Shown: positions 1 through 5,937 of the stretch, in pieces | Layout of the letters: each line of letters opens with the position of its first letter | Position numbering within the stretch: position 1 is the stretch's first letter | Assembly (NCBI GenBank): GCA_002254745.1 | Contig: NJED01000062.1 | Span: 1-6,284 of the forward strand | Direction of reading: 5' to 3' | DNA: 6,284 nucleotides | Source of the DNA: Desulfurococcales archaeon ex4484_217_1 | GTDB taxonomy: Archaea; Thermoproteota; Thermoprotei_A; EX4484-217-1 | The notes under the pieces: generated by a model | Databases searched by the model: none | Seen by the model: only the letters and a program-made list of their open reading frames with translations | What the model was told of the DNA's origin: nothing | Position numbers and translations under genes: made by a program

Positions 1-48
1 GTATGTTCTCGTGTTATTTTTATTTTAACTCTTACTACCAAGGTCCTG

Positions 49-198
49 CTACTCCTTAGCTACGTATCTTCTAACGATTCTGTATTTCCCATATCTTAGC
101 TTTTTACCTTTAGCTAAGCTTACTTTACCTTCTATGATTAGTTTAAGTATGTTTTCGCTTAAAACAACTCTTTTACTTTTCGCCTTAGATTTCCCCAT
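49..198 (-). CDS. Small basic protein of unknown function, 49 aa
   Basis: This frame reads from ATG at 198 to TAG at 51-49. The protein starts MGKSKAKSKR and ends RRYVAKE. It is rich in Lys and Arg, has few acidic residues and no membrane segment, so a cytosolic, nucleic-acid- or ribosome-associated role is possible, but this is only inference from charge. A GGGAG stretch lies about seven bases before the ATG and could act as a ribosome site. Two short palindromes, CCACGTGG (208-215) and AGTACT (201-206), sit directly upstream of the start. The gene follows the 72-aa gene on the same strand after 87 bases and may be co-transcribed with it. The frame shows no sign of damage. I do not recognise the family. 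It could be a chance frame, but its even basic composition, ATG and ribosome site argue for a real gene. Confidence 0.55.
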   Translation of the reverse strand: MGKSKAKSKRVVLSENILKLIIEGKVSLAKGKKLRYGKYRIVRRYVAKE

Positions 199-280
199 GA
201 AGTACTCCCACGTGGATATGTAGTGTAAATGGTGTGTATTGAGAATTTTGTTTGCCTAGTAAACTTAGCTGATTATGTCT

Positions 281-286
281 TTAAAT
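281..286 (-). promoter_or_regulatory. Possible TATA box for the 49-aa gene
   Basis: On the minus strand this reads TTTAAA inside GTAATTTAAAG. Transcription would start near 258, giving a leader of about 60 bases that contains the GGGAG site. The box overlaps the stop codon of the upstream 72-aa gene. AT-rich hexamers are common in this DNA, so the call is weak. Confidence 0.25.
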
Positions 287-504
287 TACCCATATATTCT
301 GTATGTTGGCGGGTTGTTTATGTATGATAGGCCTATGTAGAGTGTTTCAACCAGGTTTTGAACTATCATATAATTTCCTGTTATTTCTGATGGTAGGAGG
401 ATCATAGTTAGTTTAGATTTTATTTTTTTATCTAAATCTTCCCTATTTATGGACATTAGTTCAGAGTATTCTTTAAGAGCATATGCCAAGATATAAAACC
501 TCAA
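286..504 (-). CDS. Hypothetical protein, 72 aa, probable TTG start
   Basis: The frame runs from TTG at 504 to TAA at 288-286. There is no ATG near the beginning; the first in-frame ATG is at 456 (residue 17). The protein has a charged helical stretch (residues about 11-32, NREDLDKKIKSK) and then mixed hydrophobic sequence ending NNPPTYRIYG. No clear membrane segment or known motif is visible, and I do not recognise the family. A TTTAAATA box centred about 27 bases before the TTG would place the transcript start at or next to the start codon, as in the leaderless mRNAs common in Thermoproteota, and no ribosome site is present. The frame is preceded, 12 bases upstream, by an in-frame TAA that is also the likely original stop of the GT-C-like gene. 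It could instead be a remnant of a larger decayed gene. Confidence 0.45.
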   Translation of the reverse strand: MRFYILAYALKEYSELMSINREDLDKKIKSKLTMILLPSEITGNYMIVQNLVETLYIGLSYINNPPTYRIYG

Positions 505-516
505 GAGAGTAGATAG

Positions 517-680
517 TTATTTTAATTTATTTAAATATTTTCTCAATGCTTCAATTTTTCTGTGGTAATTTTTTCGATGTTTCTTATAGTGTTAAGTACA
601 GGTATGAGCTTAGTTCAGAATTGGGAATTGTTGTTACTAATGTTCTTAGGGTGTGTACTAGCATTAGTGGTACATGCCGC
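517..680 (-). pseudogene. Frameshifted C-terminal tail of the GT-C-like membrane protein
   Basis: In its present frame the upstream gene ends with an Asn/Thr/Ser-rich tail (CTTNASTHPKNISNNNSQF) directly after the last hydrophobic segment, which is odd for this protein. Shifting frame at about 675 gives HVPLMLVHTLRTLV and then IPNSELSSYLYLTL. Shifting again at about 587 gives a lysine/arginine-rich helix-like tail, YKKHRKNYHRKIEALRK, ending at TAA 519-517. Both shifts have the same simple repair: adding CA to GCATG restores GCACATG, and adding TA to CTATAAG restores CTATATAAG. The repaired protein would be about 606 residues with a final membrane segment and a cytosolic basic tail. This is inferred from protein texture and repeat logic, not from an alignment. 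The alternative is that the short tail is genuine. Confidence 0.5.
528..535 (-). promoter_or_regulatory. TATA box for the 72-aa gene
   Basis: The minus strand reads AAAATATTTAAATAAA here. TTTAAATA is centred about 27 bases upstream of the TTG at 504, the usual archaeal TATA-to-start spacing, with an A-rich BRE-like stretch just before it. It lies inside the proposed original C-terminal coding tail of the GT-C-like gene. Confidence 0.4.
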
Positions 681-2333
681 TAATACGGGTATGTGTGTGT
701 TTAGTAATAGCCTATTTATGAACGTGTGGGAGTAGCTTAGCGGGAACAGTATTAGTGCTGTTGCCGCTGTTGAAGTTACTAGGAAGTATTTGCTATCTTC
801 TTCTAACCCGTAAATGGCTAAGATAGGGTATATGAGATTATTTAGCGCACCCCAAAGATATATTGTTACTGCGAAGTATAGTGTTTGAGGCGCTTTAAGA
901 ATTTTAAGCATGTATTTTTCTAAACCATAAGATATTAAGTGTCTATGCAGAGGCGAGAAAACAGCATTAATTATTGATGGTATTTTTAAGGTACAGAACG
1001 CTATGAAAATGAATGCTATAGCTAATGAAATTCCCAGTGGAATATGTTTTCTCTTAAACACTACTAAACACAGTATTACGTATGTGGTTATGATTGCTAT
1101 GTACTGGAAAGTTACCCATGGATGGCACATTACCGCTATTATGAGGAGAAGCGTTGTTATCGGTATTGACTTAATGCTTTTTACTTTAAAATACACTGCT
1201 AGAGCTGTGTTTAGGAGGGTTAGTGTAAATAAGTTTGCCTGCAAACCTCCTAGGATAAATCCTAAATACATTGGTGTTAGTGGTGTTATGAGTAGAGTGT
1301 ATGTGGCTATTTTCTCACCAAACATAGACTTAGCTAGAAACCATAGGCTAATAGCATAAAGGGGTAGCAATACTATGTTATGGTATATTGAAAATGCTTT
1401 GAAATCTATGCTGAAAAATTTGCATGTGTGATAGATTGCTAGTATATATAATGGTCTTGAACCCCACATGAATTCGAATGCGTATTTTAAGCCTTTATCA
1501 TCCATGTTCAGTAGTCCTTCATAGTATATTACCCAGTCAGTGTTTACAGGGATTTGTTGAGGATTTATTGATGGAACATATGGTATCAGAGGCACTAGTA
1601 CGGCTAACACAAGTCCCGCATAAAATAGGTGTTTTAATTTAAACTTGCTATCCGATATTGTGCCGGGGTTTACTAAAGGGCTTTTCCCATGCTTTTTCTT
1701 AGCTGCTTTCTTGACTAGTAATGTTGCTGCTATGTATATCGAGTAGCATAGTAGTATAAAGTATGCTGCTACTGTAATAGGTGTTAAAATTCCTATAGTT
1801 TCTGCTTCAAGCATACCTAGTGGTTTCAAATATGTTGATATTGGACTGTGCACTATTAGTATTAGCCAATATGTTAGGGATAGTGTAGCGATAATCGTTC
1901 CCGCATTAAACACGGGTTTTTTAAAGCCCATTGCTCTATAGTATTTAAGCGTTATTACTATATTGCATATTAGCGTAAGTATGATAGAATATGGAAGCGC
2001 TTCTTGGGGGAGAAAGCCTAGGGCTATTAGGGAAGCTATGGTTAATAATGAAACTATTTTCTCTTCCAACATTATTGATGCTGCCAGGGTAAGTAGGGTT
2101 GCTGTAAAGCAGTCAAACTGTTTAGATAGAAGAAACGGAATTGCATTTGTTAAGTATGTTATTCTTAAAGCATTTAATGGTATTTTAACATTTAACATTG
2201 ATAAAATGTCTATTGCAATTATAATTAGCGATATTATGGGTAATGGTAATCCTACGTCTTCTTTGCTAATGGGATATTTTTTCATACTAACTATATTCTT
2301 AATGCAGAACCACAGAAAAAAGTTCTTATACAT
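615..2333 (-). CDS. Polytopic membrane protein, GT-C glycosyltransferase-like
   Basis: The frame encodes 572 residues from ATG 2333 to TGA 617-615 with a dozen or so hydrophobic segments, for example residues 32-48, 90-106, 145-162, 183-206, 236-252, 318-335, 345-380, 390-425, 434-448 and 515-530. A segment at about 250-300 carries NTDWVIYYE followed by GSRPLY. An acidic residue in an early extracytoplasmic loop and an RPLY element recall archaeal GT-C enzymes, which take sugars from polyprenyl-phosphate donors at the outer membrane face. CHPW at 403-406 is a further conserved-looking loop. The neighbouring lipid-linked sugar synthase supports a surface-glycan role. Substrate is unknown. The start is uncertain: ATG 2285 (residue 17, MKKYPISKED) gives a more normal N-terminus and fits the TATATAA box upstream better. 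The 3' end looks frameshifted (see 517-680). Other multi-pass transport or flippase-type proteins cannot be excluded. Confidence 0.8.
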   Translation of the reverse strand: MYKNFFLWFCIKNIVSMKKYPISKEDVGLPLPIISLIIIAIDILSMLNVKIPLNALRITYLTNAIPFLLSKQFDCFTATLLTLAASIMLEEKIVSLLTIASLIALGFLPQEALPYSIILTLICNIVITLKYYRAMGFKKPVFNAGTIIATLSLTYWLILIVHSPISTYLKPLGMLEAETIGILTPITVAAYFILLCYSIYIAATLLVKKAAKKKHGKSPLVNPGTISDSKFKLKHLFYAGLVLAVLVPLIPYVPSINPQQIPVNTDWVIYYEGLLNMDDKGLKYAFEFMWGSRPLYILAIYHTCKFFSIDFKAFSIYHNIVLLPLYAISLWFLAKSMFGEKIATYTLLITPLTPMYLGFILGGLQANLFTLTLLNTALAVYFKVKSIKSIPITTLLLIIAVMCHPWVTFQYIAIITTYVILCLVVFKRKHIPLGISLAIAFIFIAFCTLKIPSIINAVFSPLHRHLISYGLEKYMLKILKAPQTLYFAVTIYLWGALNNLIYPILAIYGLEEDSKYFLVTSTAATALILFPLSYSHTFINRLLLNTHIPVLAACTTNASTHPKNISNNNSQF

Positions 2334-2357
2334 GAATATGCATTTAGGTTATATAGT
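2325..2357. promoter_or_regulatory. Divergent promoter between the GT-C-like gene and the small secreted protein gene
   Basis: On the plus strand TTCTTATAC (2324-2332) would start transcription near 2355 and leave a short leader containing the ribosome site at 2367-2373. The nearly symmetrical GTTATATAG (2348-2356) reads TATATAAC on the minus strand and would start transcription near 2327. That is inside the first codons of the long form of the GT-C-like gene and so favours its ATG at 2285. The two transcripts would overlap slightly. Spacing and base content only; not proven. Confidence 0.35.
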
Positions 2358-2366
2358 TAAGACAGT

Positions 2367-2373
2367 AGGAGGG
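2367..2373 (+). promoter_or_regulatory. Ribosome binding site AGGAGGG
   Basis: This is the strongest ribosome site in the window. It ends only one base before ATG 2375 but seven bases before the in-frame TTG at 2381. Normal spacing therefore favours TTG 2381 as the real start of the small secreted protein, giving 73 instead of 75 residues. Confidence 0.55.
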
Positions 2374-2374
2374 T

Positions 2375-2602
2375 ATGTGGTTGAATAAGAAAATCCTAGC
2401 TATGTTATTAATATTGCTAGGTTTGCTCGTCACTATGGGAAGCAATATTAAGGCTATAGCTGCTCCTCCCACAACACCATATTACTACTATGCGGTAGGC
2501 GGCGAAGTAGAAGCACCTAAGGTTGGTGCTCCATCTGTATTACTAGTGTTAGCTGGTGTCGCTGCTGTCGTAGCTTTGACTCTGCTAGTCCATAGAAAGT
2601 AA
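2375..2602 (+). CDS. Small secreted or membrane-anchored protein, 75 aa
   Basis: The protein has a typical signal peptide: lysines at 5-6, a Leu-rich core (about 8-20) and a likely cleavage region around KAIAA (26-30). A short outside segment of about 23 residues follows, with PPTTPYYYY and GGEVEAPKVGAP, and then a C-terminal hydrophobic segment (about 54-72) ending HRK. If cleaved, the product would be a roughly 45-residue single-span peptide with its N-terminus outside and a basic cytosolic end. I do not recognise the family. It resembles no standard archaeal C-terminal sorting tag closely. The start may be TTG 2381 because of the ribosome-site spacing. It is divergent from the GT-C-like gene and convergent with the fused glycosyltransferase. 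A role as a small surface or membrane-complex subunit is only a guess. Confidence 0.7.
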   Translation: MWLNKKILAMLLILLGLLVTMGSNIKAIAAPPTTPYYYYAVGGEVEAPKVGAPSVLLVLAGVAAVVALTLLVHRK

Positions 2603-2615
2603 ACATAGTTACAAC

Positions 2616-2636
2616 TTTTTGCAATCTTCACTTTTT
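2616..2636 (+). terminator. T-rich transcription terminator
   Basis: Two runs of five Ts (2616-2620 and 2632-2636) lie 14 to 34 bases after the stop of the small secreted protein gene. Archaeal RNA polymerase terminates at such U-rich tracts without a hairpin. The minus strand has no equivalent T run here for the convergent gene ending at 2647. Confidence 0.45.
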
Positions 2637-2646
2637 AATTAATACT

Positions 2647-4182
2647 TTAGATAATGTGTTTGAACATTTCCTCGACTTTCTTATTATCTAGTTTCTCGTA
2701 CCTTTCTGTTGTACCTACATCGTACCATTCTCCTTCGTACGGATATGCGTAAACAGGGTATCCTTCCCTAATTATTTCGGGTATTAGGTCTCCCATAATG
2801 TCTATTTCTCTTATTCTTGTCCCTATTTTTCTAAGCACTTCCAGGGTGTTGGTGTTTAATGCTAGAATCCCTATTGTTGCTTTAATATTCAACCATGGCT
2901 TCTCCTTTACCTCTACTATTTTGTTGCCACGGGTTTCCACAACACCTACGGGTATTTGGTATTTAGTTGCTACAGCTAATGTTGCTGATGAACTCCATTC
3001 CCTATGCTTACTTAGCATATCTGTTAAGTTTACGTTTGAAAGTATGTCTCCATAGTATATGAGTATTGTTTCCGCATCGTCAAATACGTTTTTAAGATAA
3101 GCGTTTAGAAGCGCTCCTCCAGTACCCTTATATTCTGGGCTATCTACCACATAGCTTATTTTCACCTCGAATCTTTCCCCGTTTTCGAAGTAGTTTACTA
3201 TTTGCTCATGCTTATAGCCTACTAGAAAAACCAGGTCTTTTATTCCATGATACCTTAGGAATTTAACTATGTATTCTAGAAGTTTTTTAAGTTCCATTAT
3301 TCTCTTGTTTAGCCTGTATTCCATTCTTTTAAGATATAAGGCTAGGATTGCTATTAGTAGTGATTGGAAACCTGCTAGGGTTAGCATTATTGCTACTAAG
3401 CCTTTAACGTAGTATTTGATTCCCGTGAAGAAGTAGTGGTATGCTACCCAAGTTCCAAGAGTCAGGCCGGGTATTAGTAGTAGCGCTCCTGCTGCGAAAA
3501 TCGTGAATGTTGGGTTATATCTCCAAGCTAATCTAATCATGTCTTTTGCTATTAGGAATCCATGTTTTATTCCTAGTTTTTTCCTTCCTATCCTCTTCCT
3601 GTATTCTATTGGTGTTTCCGCTATTTTCATCGTTGATGATGCTATATGCGCTGCTATTTCCGATTCAATGCTGAATCCTTTTGTTTCAAATAATGCGCTC
3701 GATAATCTATCTTTTCTTACGATGTACATTCCGGATAGTACATCTGATAGTTTTGCTCCGAAAAGGAGGTTAAATAGTAGTGTTAGCACATGGTTTCCTG
3801 CTCTGAAAACGAGTTCTTGGGTTTTTCTAGACCATATTCTTGCTCCTATAACTTCATCATATCCTTCCTTTATTTTCTCGTAGAGTTCTTTAACATGTTT
3901 TGCCGGGTATGTGTAGTCTCCGTCCATTACTAGAATGTATGGTGTTTTTACATGTTTTAGAGCTGTTTTTATTGCTGATGATTTTCCTTTTCCTTCTTGG
4001 AAAATTACTTTTACACCTTTCTCTTCGGCTATTTTTGGTGTTCCATCTGTTGAGTGTCCGTCAACTACTATGATGTTTACTATTCCGTACTGCTTTAGTT
4101 CGTCTATAACTTTTCCTATTGCTTCTGCTTCATTTAATGTCGGTATTACTACCGTAACTTCAGAGTTAATGTCTTTGGACAT
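2647..4182 (-). CDS. Family-2 glycosyltransferase (dolichol-phosphate-sugar synthase type) fused to an N-truncated sugar nucleotidyltransferase
   Basis: The 511-residue frame starts at ATG 4182; an in-frame TAA lies one codon further upstream. Residues 1-220 are a GT2 catalytic domain: VVIPTLNEAE (11-20), DGHSTDGT (41-48), the metal-binding DGD in MDGDYTYP (86-93), SGMY (150-153) and IEYRKRIG (192-199). Two membrane segments follow (about 225-250 and 257-283), as in archaeal enzymes that load a sugar on polyprenyl phosphate at the cytosolic face. From residue about 301 (LLEYIVKFLRYHGIKD) the sequence is a nucleotidyltransferase of the RmlA/ManC-like class: GTGGAL (353-358), YGDI (377-380), EKP (427-429) and WYDVGTTERYE (486-496). 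Its usual first 30 or so residues, with the GGxGTRL...PKPL loop that binds the nucleoside triphosphate, are absent. The second half is therefore probably inactive as a pyrophosphorylase, while the GT2 half looks intact. Two adjacent genes probably fused by deletion. No good ribosome site precedes the ATG. Confidence 0.88.
   Translation of the reverse strand: MSKDINSEVTVVIPTLNEAEAIGKVIDELKQYGIVNIIVVDGHSTDGTPKIAEEKGVKVIFQEGKGKSSAIKTALKHVKTPYILVMDGDYTYPAKHVKELYEKIKEGYDEVIGARIWSRKTQELVFRAGNHVLTLLFNLLFGAKLSDVLSGMYIVRKDRLSSALFETKGFSIESEIAAHIASSTMKIAETPIEYRKRIGRKKLGIKHGFLIAKDMIRLAWRYNPTFTIFAAGALLLIPGLTLGTWVAYHYFFTGIKYYVKGLVAIMLTLAGFQSLLIAILALYLKRMEYRLNKRIMELKKLLEYIVKFLRYHGIKDLVFLVGYKHEQIVNYFENGERFEVKISYVVDSPEYKGTGGALLNAYLKNVFDDAETILIYYGDILSNVNLTDMLSKHREWSSSATLAVATKYQIPVGVVETRGNKIVEVKEKPWLNIKATIGILALNTNTLEVLRKIGTRIREIDIMGDLIPEIIREGYPVYAYPYEGEWYDVGTTERYEKLDNKKVEEMFKHII
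3283..3300 (-). other. Fusion junction between GT2 and nucleotidyltransferase parts
   Basis: The codons here read IMELKK, directly followed by LLEYIVKFL. The first part matches the basic end expected after the second membrane segment of a GT2 enzyme (LKRMEYRLNKR just before). The second matches the helix that normally follows a KPLLEY-type stretch after the nucleotide loop. A run of six As (minus strand, 3289-3284) lies at the seam. The breakpoint is approximate because no intact relative is available here. Confidence 0.6.
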
Positions 4183-4245
4183 TGCTTATCAGCGTAAATT
4201 ACTATCTATGTTTATGTTAACCGTTACAGTTATTTCTTGCTTATC
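4182..4245. repeat. 10-bp direct repeat in the divergent intergenic region
   Basis: TTGCTTATCA occurs at 4182-4191 and again at 4236-4245, 54 bases apart. One copy touches the start codon of the fused glycosyltransferase. The positions between two divergent genes would suit regulator sites, but chance in AT-rich DNA or an old duplication is possible. No convincing TATA box for either divergent gene is visible here. Confidence 0.4.
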
Positions 4246-4335
4246 ATTTTGACCAATAAGGTTTCCGCGATGTTTTTTGTTTAGGGAAAACTTACATTTA
4301 CTAGTTTAGAACATTAGTTTTGAGGGTTAGTGTTT

Positions 4336-5210
4336 ATGGTTAGAGTTTTGATTACTGCTGGTTTTATTGGGCATAATTTAGCATTATATCTTGCTGGTCG
4401 AGGTTTTGATGTTATTGTTTACGATAGTTTGGAGAGAGCTTCGGGTTTAGGTGGGGTTTAGGTGTTTCTAAACTTAGGGAGAAAGGTGTTCCTATTATTA
4501 TGGGTGATGTTAGAGATGAGGTTAAGTTGAAAAAGTCTCTTAGAGGGGTTGATGTTGTTGTTCATGCTGCCGCATATGTTGATGTTGGAGAATCTGTTAG
4601 GAAACCTTTAATGTACTTTGATAACAATGTTTTAGGTATAGTCTCTACTGCTAAATGCTCTTTGGGTTCTAATGTTGATTTCTTGGTGTATTTGAGTTCT
4701 GCTGCTGTTTACGGTAATCCAAAGTACCTTCCTATTGATGAGAACCATCCTACAGAACCTCACCTTACGGTTTAACTAAGCTCATAGGGGAGCATGTTTT
4801 ACGCTTCTACGGTAGGGTTTATGGTTTAAAACACGCTATCTTAAGAATATTTAATGTTTATGGCCCGGGTCAAACGAGCTCCTATGCTGGTGTTGTTTCT
4901 AAGTTTATTGAGAGGGTTAAGAAGGGATTACCTCCCATAATTTATGGTGATGGTTTTCAAACGAGAGATTTTAGATGTTTTTAATGTTGCTTCAGGTAGG
5001 GAGGTTAGTATTAATGAGCTTGCCAATATTGTTTTGAGGATCGCTGGGTTGAATGTTAAGCCTATTTATGAAGCTGGAAGGCCTGGCGATATTAGGCGTA
5101 GTGTTGCTGATATTTCCAAGATAGTGAGGGTTTTAGGTTTTAAACCTAAGGTGGGTATGGTTGATGTTTTCACTATCTTTATTTACCTTCTTTACGCTAC
5201 TGTTAGGTGA
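4336..5210 (+). pseudogene. galE: UDP-glucose 4-epimerase-like SDR (galE), broken by multiple indels
   Basis: Three reading frames carry one extended-type SDR sugar epimerase in order. The first (ATG 4336, GAGGG ribosome site at 4322-4326) has VRVLITAGFIG and stops at 4461. The second (4455-4760) has GDVRDE, VVVHAAAYVD, VYLSSAAVYG and DENHPTEP. The third (4760-4972) has SPYGLTK, the catalytic YxxxK, then NVYGPGQ and YGDGFQTRDF. The second frame resumes (4974-5210) with DVFNVASG, GRPGDIRRS and LGFKPKVG. Lesions: two glycines are missing from the TGGAGFIG cofactor loop (6 bases); an exact 11-bp tandem duplication at 4443-4464; a shift of -1 (or -4) bases at about 4760; loss of about 20-25 residues after TRDF at about 4973; and an unusual hydrophobic C-terminus (VFTIFIYLLY). 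An intact enzyme of about 310 residues would interconvert NDP-sugars for the neighbouring glycan genes; this copy cannot. Coding codons favour T endings. Confidence 0.88.
4443..4464 (+). repeat. Exact 11-bp tandem duplication inside galE
   Basis: GGGTTTAGGTG is present twice in succession (4443-4453 and 4454-4464). The duplication creates a TAG at 4459-4461. Taking out one copy gives SGLGVSKLREKG and joins the first frame to the second without a break, so this duplication is the cause of the first frameshift. Confidence 0.9.
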
Positions 5211-5212
5211 GG
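5206..5212 (+). promoter_or_regulatory. Ribosome binding site GGTGAGG
   Basis: The motif overlaps the last codons and TGA of the galE remnant and ends 13 bases before ATG 5226. This is a little far, so starts at ATG 5235 (residue 4) or the weaker GGTG at 5221-5224 should be considered. An in-frame TAG at 5214-5216 rules out an upstream start. Confidence 0.4.
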
Positions 5213-5225
5213 ATAGTTTAGGTGT

Positions 5226-5843
5226 ATGGTTGCTATGTCTATGGCTGTGGATTCTCTTACCTACGCTTCTAGGTTGGTTTCTAAGTATCCAATTATTTTA
5301 GCTCCTTTAGTTGTGCCATTTATTGTTCAGGTTCTCTTTACTTTGGCGCATTTGGGGGCTTTAGGGAGTATTGTGGCTTCCATAATATCTTTTATTGCTC
5401 TCGCTTTAATTGTTCAAATGCTTGATTTTGTTGCTGAAGATAAGCCTGTCGATATTTATGCGGCTTGGAATATTATCTACAAGAGAATTGACGATGTTAT
5501 TATTACTTCTTTCCTAGCTACTCTCCTGGCTTTAACTGTTGTTTTAATTCCCGCAGCACTATATTCTATAATCGTAATGGTTGCTGATAGGGAGAAACCT
5601 GTTAGATCTGTTGTTAAGGCGTTTCGCTTTATCATAGATAATTTTAAAGAAGTTCTTGTACTAATCATTATAGCTATTATTATAGCTGCTTTAGCGTTTG
5701 TTTTAAGCGTGATAGTGCCGGGAATAGGTACTGTGATATACTATGCTTTAAGCTTGGTTATTAGTGCTGTAATATGCTTAGCTATGGCTACCCTGTACTA
5801 CTTTAGGGTTAAAAAGCTCTTTCTAGGCGTTTTGCGAGGGTAG
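5226..5843 (+). CDS. Multi-pass membrane protein of unknown function, 205 aa
   Basis: The frame is intact from ATG 5226 to TAG 5841-5843. Five hydrophobic segments are visible: about 21-43, 47-68, 91-119, 143-166 and 169-193. A cytosol-like loop (70-90) holds EDKPVDIYAAW, and a second one (121-141) holds DREKPVRSVVKAFRFIIDNFKE. The paired pattern of a loop with KPV followed by an amphipathic helix suggests an internal repeat, as in DUF4013-like archaeal membrane proteins; this resemblance is by texture only. The C-terminus is basic (RVKKLFLGVLRG). It begins 16 bases after the galE remnant and was probably co-transcribed with it, so a link to surface-glycan assembly is possible but unproven. 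Unlike its neighbours it shows no lesion, which argues that it is still expressed and under selection. Confidence 0.8.
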   Translation: MVAMSMAVDSLTYASRLVSKYPIILAPLVVPFIVQVLFTLAHLGALGSIVASIISFIALALIVQMLDFVAEDKPVDIYAAWNIIYKRIDDVIITSFLATLLALTVVLIPAALYSIIVMVADREKPVRSVVKAFRFIIDNFKEVLVLIIIAIIIAALAFVLSVIVPGIGTVIYYALSLVISAVICLAMATLYYFRVKKLFLGVLRG

Positions 5844-5853
5844 AAGCTCTTTC
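5814..5853 (+). repeat. 10-bp direct repeat around the end of the membrane protein gene
   Basis: AAGCTCTTTC occurs at 5814-5823 (inside the last codons) and at 5844-5853 (just after the stop), 30 bases apart; a partial AGCTCTT follows at 5854-5860. This may be a small duplication and would be consistent with repeat-prone DNA in this window. No function is visible. Confidence 0.5.
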
Positions 5854-5881
5854 AGCTCTTACTTGTAGTTCTTAGCAGTTA

Positions 5882-5903
5882 TTTTAAATAATGTTTAAAT
5901 ATA
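5882..5903 (+). promoter_or_regulatory. Twin TATA boxes upstream of cbiM
   Basis: TTTTAAATAA (5882-5891) and TTTAAATATA (5894-5903) lie 12 bases apart. The second would start transcription near 5924, about 14 bases before the GTG start of cbiM; the first near 5912. No clear ribosome site precedes the GTG. Confidence 0.5.
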
Positions 5904-5937
5904 AGGTACACCTTGTTCTACAGCTTGCTGCACTTAG

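Noticed and set aside
14..27. T-rich tract that could be a terminator
   Set aside because: It is T-rich on the plus strand, but no plus-strand gene ending nearby can be supported; on the minus strand, where the 49-aa gene ends, it is A-rich.
1003..1359. Plus-strand open frame of 118 codons
   Set aside because: It lies opposite the GT-C-like gene, has no ribosome site and no coherent domain pattern; it is a shadow of the real minus-strand gene.
1963..2388. Plus-strand open frame of 141 codons overlapping the divergent promoter
   Set aside because: It is antisense to the N-terminal half of the GT-C-like gene and runs into the small protein gene in another frame; it shows no recognisable protein features.
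3634..3674. TGATGA followed by CTGA, resembling a C/D box guide RNA
   Set aside because: No internal D' and C' boxes or terminal stem are seen, and the stretch is coding on the other strand; chance match.
2798..4252. Three plus-strand open frames opposite the fused glycosyltransferase (2798-3055, 3503-3883, 3935-4252)
   Set aside because: The minus-strand protein has clear catalytic motifs through this whole stretch, so these are reverse-strand shadows.
4336..5210. Programmed ribosomal frameshifting as an explanation for galE
   Set aside because: There are several changes of different type, including missing cofactor-loop residues and a missing conserved block, and no slippery site with a downstream structure; decay is simpler.
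5477..5668. Minus-strand open frame of 63 codons
   Set aside because: It is antisense to the intact 205-residue membrane protein and has no start signals.
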